This document shows, piece by piece, positions 9,296 through 16,609 of a DNA stretch of 64,000 nt. How positions within the stretch are numbered: position 1 is the first letter of the stretch; each line of letters begins with the position of its first letter. Source of the DNA: Sphingopyxis bauzanensis (GTDB taxonomy: Bacteria > Pseudomonadota > Alphaproteobacteria > Sphingomonadales > Sphingomonadaceae); assembly GCF_002205675.1 (NCBI RefSeq), contig NZ_NISK01000002.1, positions 829,076-893,075 of the forward strand. Reading direction: 5' to 3'. A program made the translations under genes and the position numbers. The notes beneath the pieces are model-generated. The model ran no database searches. It was not told the origin of the DNA and worked only from the letters and a program-made list of their open reading frames with translations.

Positions 9296-10401
9296 GCTTC
9301 GATCTGCGCAAGTGAATAAGATGTGCTGCGCCCCCCGGCCTCATCGCGAACCAAGATACCTTTAGCGACCAAATCGGTGATGTCGCGCGCAGCGGTGTCT
9401 TGCGATGTCTTGGCGATCTTCGCCCATTTGGAGCTGGTGAGCTTGCCTTCAAAGCCGTTTAGCAGGCGGTTGAGCATGTCGCGCTGGCGATCGTTCAATG
9501 CGGTTCCCGCTTGGTGTTCCCAGAAGCGCGCCTTCTGCATAACCGATGCGAGGATATCGTCGGCGCCGTCGAACGCTCGATCCAAACAGTCGAGGAACCA
9601 CGATAGCCAGGACGTGATATCCAGCGTCCCTTTCTGCGTCGTCTCCAGCATTCGGTAGTAGGCCGCTCGCTCCCCGCGAATTTGCGCCGACATGGAATAG
9701 AAGCGTCGATTGCTTCCTTCGGACCGCGCCAGCGCCATGTCGGCGATGGCGCGCGCTGTCCGGCCATTGCCATCATCGAGCGGGTGGATGGTGACAAACC
9801 AGAGATGCGCGATTGCCGCCTTCAAAACGGGATCGATGCCCTGATCGGCTTCAAACCATTTTAGAAAGGCGTTCATTTCACGCTTGAGCGCTTTGGCGGG
9901 CGGCGCTTCATAGTGAACGCGTTCACGACCATACGGGCCGGAAACGACTTGCATCGGCCCTGTAGAATCGTCGCGCCAATCGCCAACGGTGATCTTGTTC
10001 ATGCCGCTTCGCCCGGTTGGAAACAGAGCCGCATGCCATCCGAACAGGCGTTCGTCGGTGAGAGGTTCTTGAAAACGCTGCGTTGCGTCGAGCATCATTT
10101 CCACAACGCCTTCGACATTGCGGTCAGAGGGAATTAAGCCCGCAATGTTGAGGCCGAGACGACGCGCGATCGATGAACGCACCTGATCCTTGTCGAGTTT
10201 TTCGCCCTCAATCTCGGATGATTTCAGAACGTCTTCGGTGAGCGTATGCAGGACCGCTTCTTCTTGAAGCGGGAAACCGAGCGCTTCCATGCGACCCAAA
10301 AGACGGCCCTGACGATGACGGACCTCGCCCAGCTTCTGGGCAAGGGCTTCAACGCGCCATTGGAAATTTGGCCAGTCTTTCAGCTCATAGATGTAAGTCA
10401 T
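9292..10401 (-). CDS. Fic-family protein with DUF4172-type N-terminal domain
   Basis: 369 residues. The N-terminus (WPNFQW..., then HRQGRLLGRMEALGF) fits DUF4172. SSEIEG at 61-66 is a class II inhibitory motif, and HPLDDGNGRTAR near residue 203 is the Fic catalytic loop. A C-terminal helix-turn-helix-like region (LTSSKWAKIAKTSQDTAARD) follows. The predicted activity is AMPylation or another nucleotidyl transfer, restrained by its own inhibitory helix. The ribosome site GGAG and the start codon lie inside or directly beside a palindromic repeat, which suggests autoregulation. The downstream membrane-protein gene is broken. Confidence 0.88.
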   Translation of the reverse strand: MTYIYELKDWPNFQWRVEALAQKLGEVRHRQGRLLGRMEALGFPLQEEAVLHTLTEDVLKSSEIEGEKLDKDQVRSSIARRLGLNIAGLIPSDRNVEGVVEMMLDATQRFQEPLTDERLFGWHAALFPTGRSGMNKITVGDWRDDSTGPMQVVSGPYGRERVHYEAPPAKALKREMNAFLKWFEADQGIDPVLKAAIAHLWFVTIHPLDDGNGRTARAIADMALARSEGSNRRFYSMSAQIRGERAAYYRMLETTQKGTLDITSWLSWFLDCLDRAFDGADDILASVMQKARFWEHQAGTALNDRQRDMLNRLLNGFEGKLTSSKWAKIAKTSQDTAARDITDLVAKGILVRDEAGGRSTSYSLAQIEA

Positions 10402-10501
10402 AATCTCCGCACCTTATGCGGAGATTGTATCGCATAATCTCCGCATGAGGAAGGGTTAATCTCTGCATCCTATGCGGAGATTAGGGCGGCTATTCTCCGC
10501 G
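10402..10501. promoter_or_regulatory. Operator cluster upstream of the Fic/DUF4172 gene
   Basis: Two palindromes share the layout AATCTCCGCA-N5-TGCGGAGATT. One is at 10402-10426, with its first arm touching the start codon and including the ribosome site. The other is at 10458-10482, with one mismatch. A single half-site lies at 10436-10445 and a partial one at about 10492-10501. Such arrays are typical operators. Binding at the first palindrome would block ribosome access or transcription start. The C-terminal HTH-like region of the Fic protein is the obvious candidate ligand. Confidence 0.75.
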
Positions 10502-10664
10502 TTCGAAACTAGGGTGTGAATCGGCGTCCAAAGCAGCCCCCCATGTTGTCCCCGCTAAGAGACTGACGTGATTGGAGAAAGTCGGTCCCTGGTGGGGTCC
10601 CAAGCGGCACCGATCTCCTGGAGTTAGCGGTCACAAATTACGCCATACCAATGCCTTGGAAAAA

Positions 10665-10958
10665 ATGAACAGGTTCCCGCTTTGGACGCCGATGCACAAG
10701 CCAGCGGCACGGCTACGCGGGCAACGTGCGGGCCTGACGCCACTCAACCAGGTCATCGCCGTCGAGCCGCTGGGCGGCCTGTACGCGTTCGTCGTGCGGC
10801 AGTGCTGGTCGGCCGAACATGGCGGTGCGCTCTGTGCGACGATCGGCGCCGTGCTCATAATCGACGGCACCTTTGCGTTGCGCGCGGCGGCCGAGGCATG
10901 CCGCGAACGGATGATCGCCGCCGATCCGGAAGCAAATCGCGACCATGTTGGTAGTTAA
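10665..10958 (+). CDS. Hypothetical protein
   Basis: 97 residues from an ATG at 10665; the frame is open from 10572. Third-codon positions are GC-rich, as in the neighbouring genes, which favours real coding. A hydrophobic stretch (ALCATIGAVLIIDGTFAL) could be one membrane segment. No family is recognised. The ribosome site is weak. It sits between the Fic operators and the porin-like gene. An antisense frame at 10713-11660 overlaps it and the next gene, and I consider that frame a shadow. Confidence 0.4.
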   Translation: MNRFPLWTPMHKPAARLRGQRAGLTPLNQVIAVEPLGGLYAFVVRQCWSAEHGGALCATIGAVLIIDGTFALRAAAEACRERMIAADPEANRDHVGS

Positions 10959-11036
10959 TTCAATCTTTCCCTGCCCGGTATAACCCGTTATTTGGCGCCC
11001 CCGCGCCGATAGTGGCGTATCGTGGGGGGACATTTC

Positions 11037-11690
11037 ATGAAAGCATATCTTTGCGCGGCGATTGTCGCGATCGGCATGGCCGCACCGGCGCAAGCCCAGC
11101 AGGGAGATTTTCCTAATTTGTGGATCGCGGCGACCGCCGGGTTCGACAGCACCCGCGCCAAGGTCAGCTATGAAGACAGCGGCGATCCGACGAATGATTT
11201 CGCGATCGACGAGTCCACCAGCGGCGTCACCTTTGGCGGCGCGCTCGGTTACGATATCCCGATCGCGCCGAGCTGGTACCTGGGAATCGAAGGCAGCGCC
11301 GATTTCGCCGACAACAAGCGGTGCGAGGAAGTGTTCGGCAGCGATGCCGCCTGTTTCTCGCTGAAGCGCAACTTGGCCGCCGGCGTGCGCGTCGGCACCG
11401 CGGTGGGCAAGTCGACGTTGTTTTATGTCGGCGGCGCCTATGTCAACGGCAAGGCCCGCGCCAGCTACACCGACCAGGTCGACCCGACCAACAACATCGC
11501 CGCGTCGGACACGCGCGACGGTTATCGACTTAGCACCGGGATCGAGCAGCGCCTCGGCGGAAATTTCTTTGCCAAGGCCGAATATCGGTACAGCGATTAC
11601 AAGGATTACAGCGTGAGCGACGGCGTCGAGAGCGTGTCGCTGGGCTTTGACCGCCACCAAGCCGTCGTCGGCTTGGGCGTCCGCTTTTAA
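11037..11690 (+). CDS. Porin-family outer-membrane beta-barrel protein
   Basis: 217 residues from the ATG at 11037, which has a GGGGGA ribosome site about 6 nt upstream. A signal peptide ends in AQA near residue 20. The mature part alternates polar and hydrophobic residues in short strands. The C-terminus, VVGLGVRF, is a typical outer-membrane barrel signal with terminal Phe. Its size and pattern fit the eight-stranded OmpA/OmpX-like or 'outer membrane protein beta-barrel' group. It should insert into the outer membrane through the BAM machinery. No substrate can be assigned. Confidence 0.85.
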   Translation: MKAYLCAAIVAIGMAAPAQAQQGDFPNLWIAATAGFDSTRAKVSYEDSGDPTNDFAIDESTSGVTFGGALGYDIPIAPSWYLGIEGSADFADNKRCEEVFGSDAACFSLKRNLAAGVRVGTAVGKSTLFYVGGAYVNGKARASYTDQVDPTNNIAASDTRDGYRLSTGIEQRLGGNFFAKAEYRYSDYKDYSVSDGVESVSLGFDRHQAVVGLGVRF

Positions 11691-11753
11691 CCGCAGCCGA
11701 AACTAATCTGGCGCTGGGCATGCCGCGCGCGATCCGTGCGCCTTCGCTCGGCG

Positions 11754-11981
11754 TCAGATCCGCGCCACCGCGGCGCAGCCCCAATCGCCCCACGCCTCGA
11801 TCGCACTATCATATTCGGCGGCGGCGTTGCTGTCGGTCAGCACCGCCGGGATGATCGCGGGCTCGGCCTCGCCCAGCCATGGATATCTATCGGAAAACTC
11901 TAGACCCGCGTGGTCCAAGGTTGGGTAGCCGTGCAAACGCGGCTCGACTCTAACCCCAGCTGGAGCAAAGCAGGGGGCCAC
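11754..11981 (-). CDS. Small hypothetical protein or gene fragment
   Basis: 75 residues with ordinary protein character in the C-terminal half (an acidic stretch, then AAAEYDSAIEAWGDWG). I do not recognise the family with confidence. It has the look of the end of a phage-type lysis-accessory protein, but that is only an impression. It lies just outside the left attachment repeat of the island, so it may be a residue of an earlier insertion at the same tRNA. The start codon is uncertain. Confidence 0.3.
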   Translation of the reverse strand: MAPCFAPAGVRVEPRLHGYPTLDHAGLEFSDRYPWLGEAEPAIIPAVLTDSNAAAEYDSAIEAWGDWGCAAVARI

Positions 11982-12040
11982 GTCATCGAGTCAATTATCG
12001 AAAACAGCTTAGCACTAAGCAACCGAAATATAATGATAAA

Positions 12041-12064
12041 CACCGGCTGGCTGGGGCGGCAGGA
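12041..12064. repeat. attL: 24-bp direct repeat of the tRNA-Gln 3' end
   Basis: This 24-bp sequence, beginning CACCGGCTGGCTGG, is identical to 61525-61548, where its last 17 bases are the 3' end of the tRNA-Gln gene. Here it stands alone, without the rest of the tRNA. This is the expected scar of tRNA-targeted integration and marks the left end of the island. Confidence 0.85.
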
Positions 12065-12135
12065 GCCTTAGCCAGATTTCCGCGCCCCAGCAAAACCGCC
12101 AGTTCCAGCCTCTCAAGCGGCGCCGCTTGATGCTT

Positions 12136-12159
12136 CTCTGTAGCAGTCCTCTGTAGCAG
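12136..12159 (+). repeat. Putative arm-type integrase sites, left end
   Basis: Two direct copies of TCTGTAGCAG begin 13 bp apart, 72 bp inside attL. The same paired arrangement and orientation (second copy TCTGTAGCAA) occurs at 61446-61469, inside attR. Tyrosine recombinases of this class bind such arm sites with their N-terminal domain. The function is inferred from position and duplication only. Confidence 0.6.
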
Positions 12160-12256
12160 TTCGTCAATGGGTTTTCGCTCGACCGATTGTGCAGGGTCGA
12201 GGTCGAGCACGATCGGGGAAGGTCGGCGGCTCACAGAGATCGAAACACATCGAAGC

Positions 12257-13510
12257 TCAGGCAACCTTCTCGCGCAATTTGCGCCATTCAACCTGCCGCC
12301 CGGTGACCAAGTCGGTGTTCGCGTTTGCCTTCCAAAATGCAAATATGTCGGCGTCACCATCAAGGCGTTCGAGATGGGAAACTTGAGTGGTCGCCTCCTC
12401 CTTCATTGGAGCCTCGAGTCCCGCGGCGCTTGAGGCGTCCCCCTCGATAACATAGTCGAAGCTCTTAAGCTGGCCGGCTTCAGCTGTGACGCCGCCGTCG
12501 ATGAAGAGCAGTTTGTTGCCCGGGGTTACCGCAACGCGAACTATCTCAGGTCCGACTACCTCATAGTAGGCTGGATTGTGCGCGATGGCTGGATGGCACA
12601 GCAGATGTGGCGGAGCGATTAGTGCCGTTGGCACCGCGAAGCTCAGAGTTGTGTCTCGAGCTGCAAGTTCGCCTTTATATACGGGAAGTTCCAATGTGCC
12701 TTCCACCCGGCGATCCGACGTCGTTTGATATGATATCGAGCCAAACGAACTCATCGCAACCCGCCGTAGGTCATTCTCGTCTCGGATGCTGGGCAGCGTC
12801 GTAAAGTACACGCATGCTACATTCTCGAGTTCGCCAGTGCCCGCCAGGTTGCAGGAACTGGACCAGAGTTCGCCGGAATTCATGATCGATTTTGCATTTG
12901 TGGACCGGGTGTGATGGAACAGGTCCAGCGCAAAGTCCCCATCGGCCAGCTGAGTGCAACTGCCCCCTACCTCCGGAGCCAGGGGCACGTTTTGGGGCCC
13001 AGCGTATTCGCAGCGGTACAGCTGCGCCCCACCGGCAAAGGAGCGTAAGTGACCGTCGGACCGAATTGTTACCATAACACGGACAGCATTCCGGGCCCGG
13101 GGTGCAGCCACGTCCACGCTGAACGTAGCCTCGTGGTACCCGCGCGCTAAGGGCGAACCGAAGCTAAGTTGAGGAGGGCCAAAGAAGCTGGGTAGGAAGA
13201 ATTTGGACCCACCGAAGCCTATGAGAACCTCGGGAATGAAGTAGGATCGGCCACGAGCATGGCAGAGCCGTATTTTGATCACCCCCTTATGTTTCTTATT
13301 GCCGACGATCCCGGTCGAAGGAGAGAAGCGGACTGGCGGGCCGGCTAGATTGCCCCAAATGTCTGGTCGCGCGTCCAAACCATTACCTCCTGTTCGCCGC
13401 AGGCGAGGAAAATATCGCTCCCGCTGGTGTTGCGAGGCCCTCGAAAACCCTAAGCTGGGTCCATCGCGGCTGCAGATGTCTGGCTCGTCGCCTCCCCATC
13501 CAGCCGTCAA
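12257..13510 (-). CDS. Uncharacterised protein with ADP-ribosyltransferase-like region
   Basis: 417 residues if it starts at the TTG at 13510, which overlaps the stop of the helicase gene (TTGA); a later start is possible because the first 45 residues have little protein character. The central part has a layout that recalls ADP-ribosyltransferase-fold proteins: LFHHT (first strand with His), SGELWSSS, VYFTTLP and a later YYEVVGPE with a candidate Glu. No family is assigned with certainty. It is the last gene of the DUF499/DUF1156 operon, so it is probably an accessory or effector of that system. The assignment of fold is inference. Confidence 0.6.
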   Translation of the reverse strand: MTAGWGGDEPDICSRDGPSLGFSRASQHQRERYFPRLRRTGGNGLDARPDIWGNLAGPPVRFSPSTGIVGNKKHKGVIKIRLCHARGRSYFIPEVLIGFGGSKFFLPSFFGPPQLSFGSPLARGYHEATFSVDVAAPRARNAVRVMVTIRSDGHLRSFAGGAQLYRCEYAGPQNVPLAPEVGGSCTQLADGDFALDLFHHTRSTNAKSIMNSGELWSSSCNLAGTGELENVACVYFTTLPSIRDENDLRRVAMSSFGSISYQTTSDRRVEGTLELPVYKGELAARDTTLSFAVPTALIAPPHLLCHPAIAHNPAYYEVVGPEIVRVAVTPGNKLLFIDGGVTAEAGQLKSFDYVIEGDASSAAGLEAPMKEEATTQVSHLERLDGDADIFAFWKANANTDLVTGRQVEWRKLREKVA

Positions 13511-16500
13511 GCGCCCGCTGTCAAGCGTTCGGGTGCGCCCTCGATCGGAAATGCTGCGCTTCCCGGAGTCCAGAAGTCTGTGTGATCGAAGTGGTTTGAA
13601 TAGAATTCGCGCGACAGTGTGGCGCGGCGCCGGTGTCGGGAAATTGGCTCCTCAACTGCAAAGTCATCGCCATCGAGGCGCTGCAACTCATAACCGTTTG
13701 GCAGGAGACGCGGTTGTTCGACGATTGCCTTCAAGTCCTCGAGGGAGAGCGCTGGGCGTCCCATCTCGGGCATGTCACCGAGATCGTCGACGTCGTCGAT
13801 GTCCACCGTTGGGGTGTCAATCGCGCTGATTGTCGAGGCAACCATTGCATCGACGTCGACATGCGCGCCCGCGAGAGCAAGCGATCCGATTTCCCGGCTG
13901 ATCGCCGAAAGGATCGGCTGGAGTCCACCCACCATGTCCTCGAACAGTTTGATGCGGCCAGATAGCGCGAGGTAAACTTCGGTTTCGACGGTATCGTGAT
14001 AATGCAGGTTGACGATCTTGATGCTCTCGAACTTCTGGCCCAGCCGGTCGATGCGGCCAATCCGCTGCTCCACGCGCATTGGGTTCCAAGGCATGTCGTA
14101 GTTGATCAGCGAACCACAAAACTGGAAGTTCAGGCCTTCAGCGGCCGCGTCGGTACAGAGCAGGATGTCCCCTCTTCCCTCGCGGAACCGCTTCTTAATT
14201 TCCGCGCGCGACACCAGCTTCCACGCCCCGTCGGGAAGTCGTATCTCGCCTCCGCGGCCCGAAAAGCAGATGACCTCACGCCCCGTTTGATCGGCGAGCC
14301 AGCCGCGCAGGCCGTCCATTGTGTCAGTGTAACCGGTGAAAACCATCGTCTGCTGGTAGCCTTCGGCGGCCAGCCGAGTGAGTTCGTCCCTGAGCGCCTG
14401 CGCCTTGGTGTCGATTGGCAGGGTTTCCAGGTCAACGAGGATGTCGCGGATCGCGGCGCCCTCAAGCAGCCGACGGGCCACATCTTCATTGCCCCTAACT
14501 TCGTCCGAATCTACTTCTTCGCCGCTTTCCTCCAAGTCGAACTGATCGTCGTCTACCTGACGGTCCAGCCGCCCCTGAAGGCTACGCGCCAGCGCTGCGA
14601 AGCTCGACGATAGGCGCTTGCGATAGATCGTCAGTACGAAACCAATCGCGGTCCGCTTTGCCTGGTCGGCGTTCTGATAGGCCGACCGGATGAAGTCCTC
14701 GACTCTCTCGTAGATGTCGCGCTCGGCTGGCAGCATGTTGATGAAGCGATCTTGCACGTCGCGGACGGCTATGCGGGCTTGGAGCTTGCCTTCGGCCTGA
14801 TAGCGACGGAGCAGTGAGCGAGTATGGCGTGACATCAGCGCCGCTACGGGGGTCCACCGCTTCATAATACGGACGGCAGCCGCCCGATCTTCCCCGTTCA
14901 GCTGTCGCCGCGGGATCGAAGCTGCGCCGCGGAGCGCGCCCAGGATCCTCCGCGTGCGGATGGTAGAAAGTGGTTGCCCGGCAGTTCCACCGCTCCGAGC
15001 TGCGCGCTCTGGCGGGAGCTCGCCGAAGAATGCTTCTGTGGCGCGGTATAGCCCCGCACAGTCTTCCATCTTCTCAACTGAGAAATGGGGAGCGGCAAGT
15101 GCCTCGAAATAGCGCTCATATGCCACGGCATCCCACTCGGGCGGAAGGCCGAGCAGCGAAAGGAGGTCGTACAGCTCCATCGCGTGTGTCTGGAGCGGCG
15201 TGGCAGAGAGGAGGATCAGGCCAGACGCGCGGTGGCGAAGATCCCGGAGCAAGCGCATCAGCATATTAGGATCGACCCGGCCGCCAGTGCGTTTCTGGCG
15301 GGCATGGTGAGCCTCGTCTACGATAACCAGGTCATACGGCTCGGCCTCGATCAGCTCCGGCCGCCGATCGCGGCGCCGTGCCAGATGGCTCGACATGATG
15401 ACGAAGGGCTCGGCTGACCAGGCGTCCCTTGTTACCGGCGTGTCCACGATCGACTGTGTGACAGGATCGTACCGGCGGAAGCACCTGCCGTCGTAAATCG
15501 GCCAGTCCAGTGCGAATTTCTCGCGCAATTCGGCCTGCCATTGCGTGCAGACGTTTGCCGGGGCCAGAATCATCCCGCGCCGCAGGCGTCCCGCGAGCCA
15601 CGCCTGGCGGATTAGCAGGCCGGCCTGCACCGTCTTACCGAGGCCGACTTCGTCCGCGATAAGCAGTCGGGGTGCATGATCCGCGCGGTCGCCGTACAAG
15701 CGGAGGAACGCCCGGCGCTGATGCGGCCAAGCCTCGACCGGCGAGGTTGCCTCGCCGACCCAAATGCCCCCCTCCACATCGCGAGCTGCGGTCCGCACCC
15801 GGTGCCAAAGATCGCTGCGTACATGATCCCAGTCTGGCGCAGGAATGACCGGCACTTCCGGCTCTGGCAGGATAACAGGTTCTGGCTGGGGCTTTTCACG
15901 AAGGCGTGTGGGCAGTTGGTCGTCTGGTGGAAGGAATTTCAGCAGGTCCAGCCGCACTGCCGTTGGCACGTCGTACGTTCGGATCCTGTCCGCCCGGTCA
16001 GCCCAGTAGATCGCGAATGAGCGGTCTTCTTCATCGACGTACTCGACATTGGGTGTCCACGATTTGAAAACGGTGAAGGTCTCACCGTTGTTCATCCACC
16101 CCTGTACCGTCTCGTTGATCGAGCCAGTGAAGGCGATGCGATCTCCCGTCTTGTCTTCGATGATCCCGGTTTTCTCGTGAAAGATCGCGCTGCCGCTGAC
16201 CGGCTCGCGCGTGACGAGATTGCAAGGAAGTGCAACGCGCACCTCCAGCATCCCACGAGAAACCAGCCAAGCGAGCAACTCTAGTGCTTCCCGCTCGCTA
16301 CTCGAAACCGTTTCGGGCGGACTCAGGTCCGCCTTGGCGGCGACCACGTCGGCCAACGCCATGCCGCGTTCGATCGCCTCTACCTCGCCATCGTCCAGGG
16401 TGCAGCCGACCAGCAGCCGCATCTTGCCATTGTTGAGGGCGAGATGCTCGATCCCGCGTGCGGCAAGCGCCAGGCTGCCCGCCCGGAAATATCCGGTCGT

Positions 16501-16608
16501 ACGATCGTAGCGGATCGCCGAGGACAGCGCCGGGATCCAGAACCGCGACACCAGATCGCCGTCCTCGCGGCTGTACTTCAGCTTCCATGTGCGATCCTGC
16601 AGCAGCAT
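13507..16608 (-). CDS. PLD-domain SNF2-type helicase
   Basis: 1033 residues. The N-terminal phospholipase-D-like domain shows HEKTGIIED (HxK) and GSINET near residues 145-170. An SNF2/DEAH helicase core follows: DEVGLGKT (Walker A), VDEAHH (motif II), LLSATP (III), and in the second lobe FTGYTDT and QRIGRIDRLGQ (VI). It should be an ATP-driven DNA translocase coupled to a PLD-fold nuclease or binding module. This resembles the helicases of DISARM-type and related defence systems. The start lies 1 nt after the methyltransferase stop, with GGAAGAG upstream, so the genes are translationally linked. Confidence 0.9.
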   Translation of the reverse strand: MLLQDRTWKLKYSREDGDLVSRFWIPALSSAIRYDRTTGYFRAGSLALAARGIEHLALNNGKMRLLVGCTLDDGEVEAIERGMALADVVAAKADLSPPETVSSSEREALELLAWLVSRGMLEVRVALPCNLVTREPVSGSAIFHEKTGIIEDKTGDRIAFTGSINETVQGWMNNGETFTVFKSWTPNVEYVDEEDRSFAIYWADRADRIRTYDVPTAVRLDLLKFLPPDDQLPTRLREKPQPEPVILPEPEVPVIPAPDWDHVRSDLWHRVRTAARDVEGGIWVGEATSPVEAWPHQRRAFLRLYGDRADHAPRLLIADEVGLGKTVQAGLLIRQAWLAGRLRRGMILAPANVCTQWQAELREKFALDWPIYDGRCFRRYDPVTQSIVDTPVTRDAWSAEPFVIMSSHLARRRDRRPELIEAEPYDLVIVDEAHHARQKRTGGRVDPNMLMRLLRDLRHRASGLILLSATPLQTHAMELYDLLSLLGLPPEWDAVAYERYFEALAAPHFSVEKMEDCAGLYRATEAFFGELPPERAARSGGTAGQPLSTIRTRRILGALRGAASIPRRQLNGEDRAAAVRIMKRWTPVAALMSRHTRSLLRRYQAEGKLQARIAVRDVQDRFINMLPAERDIYERVEDFIRSAYQNADQAKRTAIGFVLTIYRKRLSSSFAALARSLQGRLDRQVDDDQFDLEESGEEVDSDEVRGNEDVARRLLEGAAIRDILVDLETLPIDTKAQALRDELTRLAAEGYQQTMVFTGYTDTMDGLRGWLADQTGREVICFSGRGGEIRLPDGAWKLVSRAEIKKRFREGRGDILLCTDAAAEGLNFQFCGSLINYDMPWNPMRVEQRIGRIDRLGQKFESIKIVNLHYHDTVETEVYLALSGRIKLFEDMVGGLQPILSAISREIGSLALAGAHVDVDAMVASTISAIDTPTVDIDDVDDLGDMPEMGRPALSLEDLKAIVEQPRLLPNGYELQRLDGDDFAVEEPISRHRRRATLSREFYSNHFDHTDFWTPGSAAFPIEGAPERLTAGA

Positions 16609-16609
16609 C

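Noticed and set aside
10713..11660. 315-residue minus-strand frame
   Set aside because: It is antisense to the porin-like gene, which has a signal peptide and barrel C-terminus; the frame shows only complement-type composition.
12041..12064. Second tRNA gene
   Set aside because: Only the 3' end of the tRNA is repeated here. No acceptor 5' strand, D-arm or anticodon arm is present, so it is an attachment scar.
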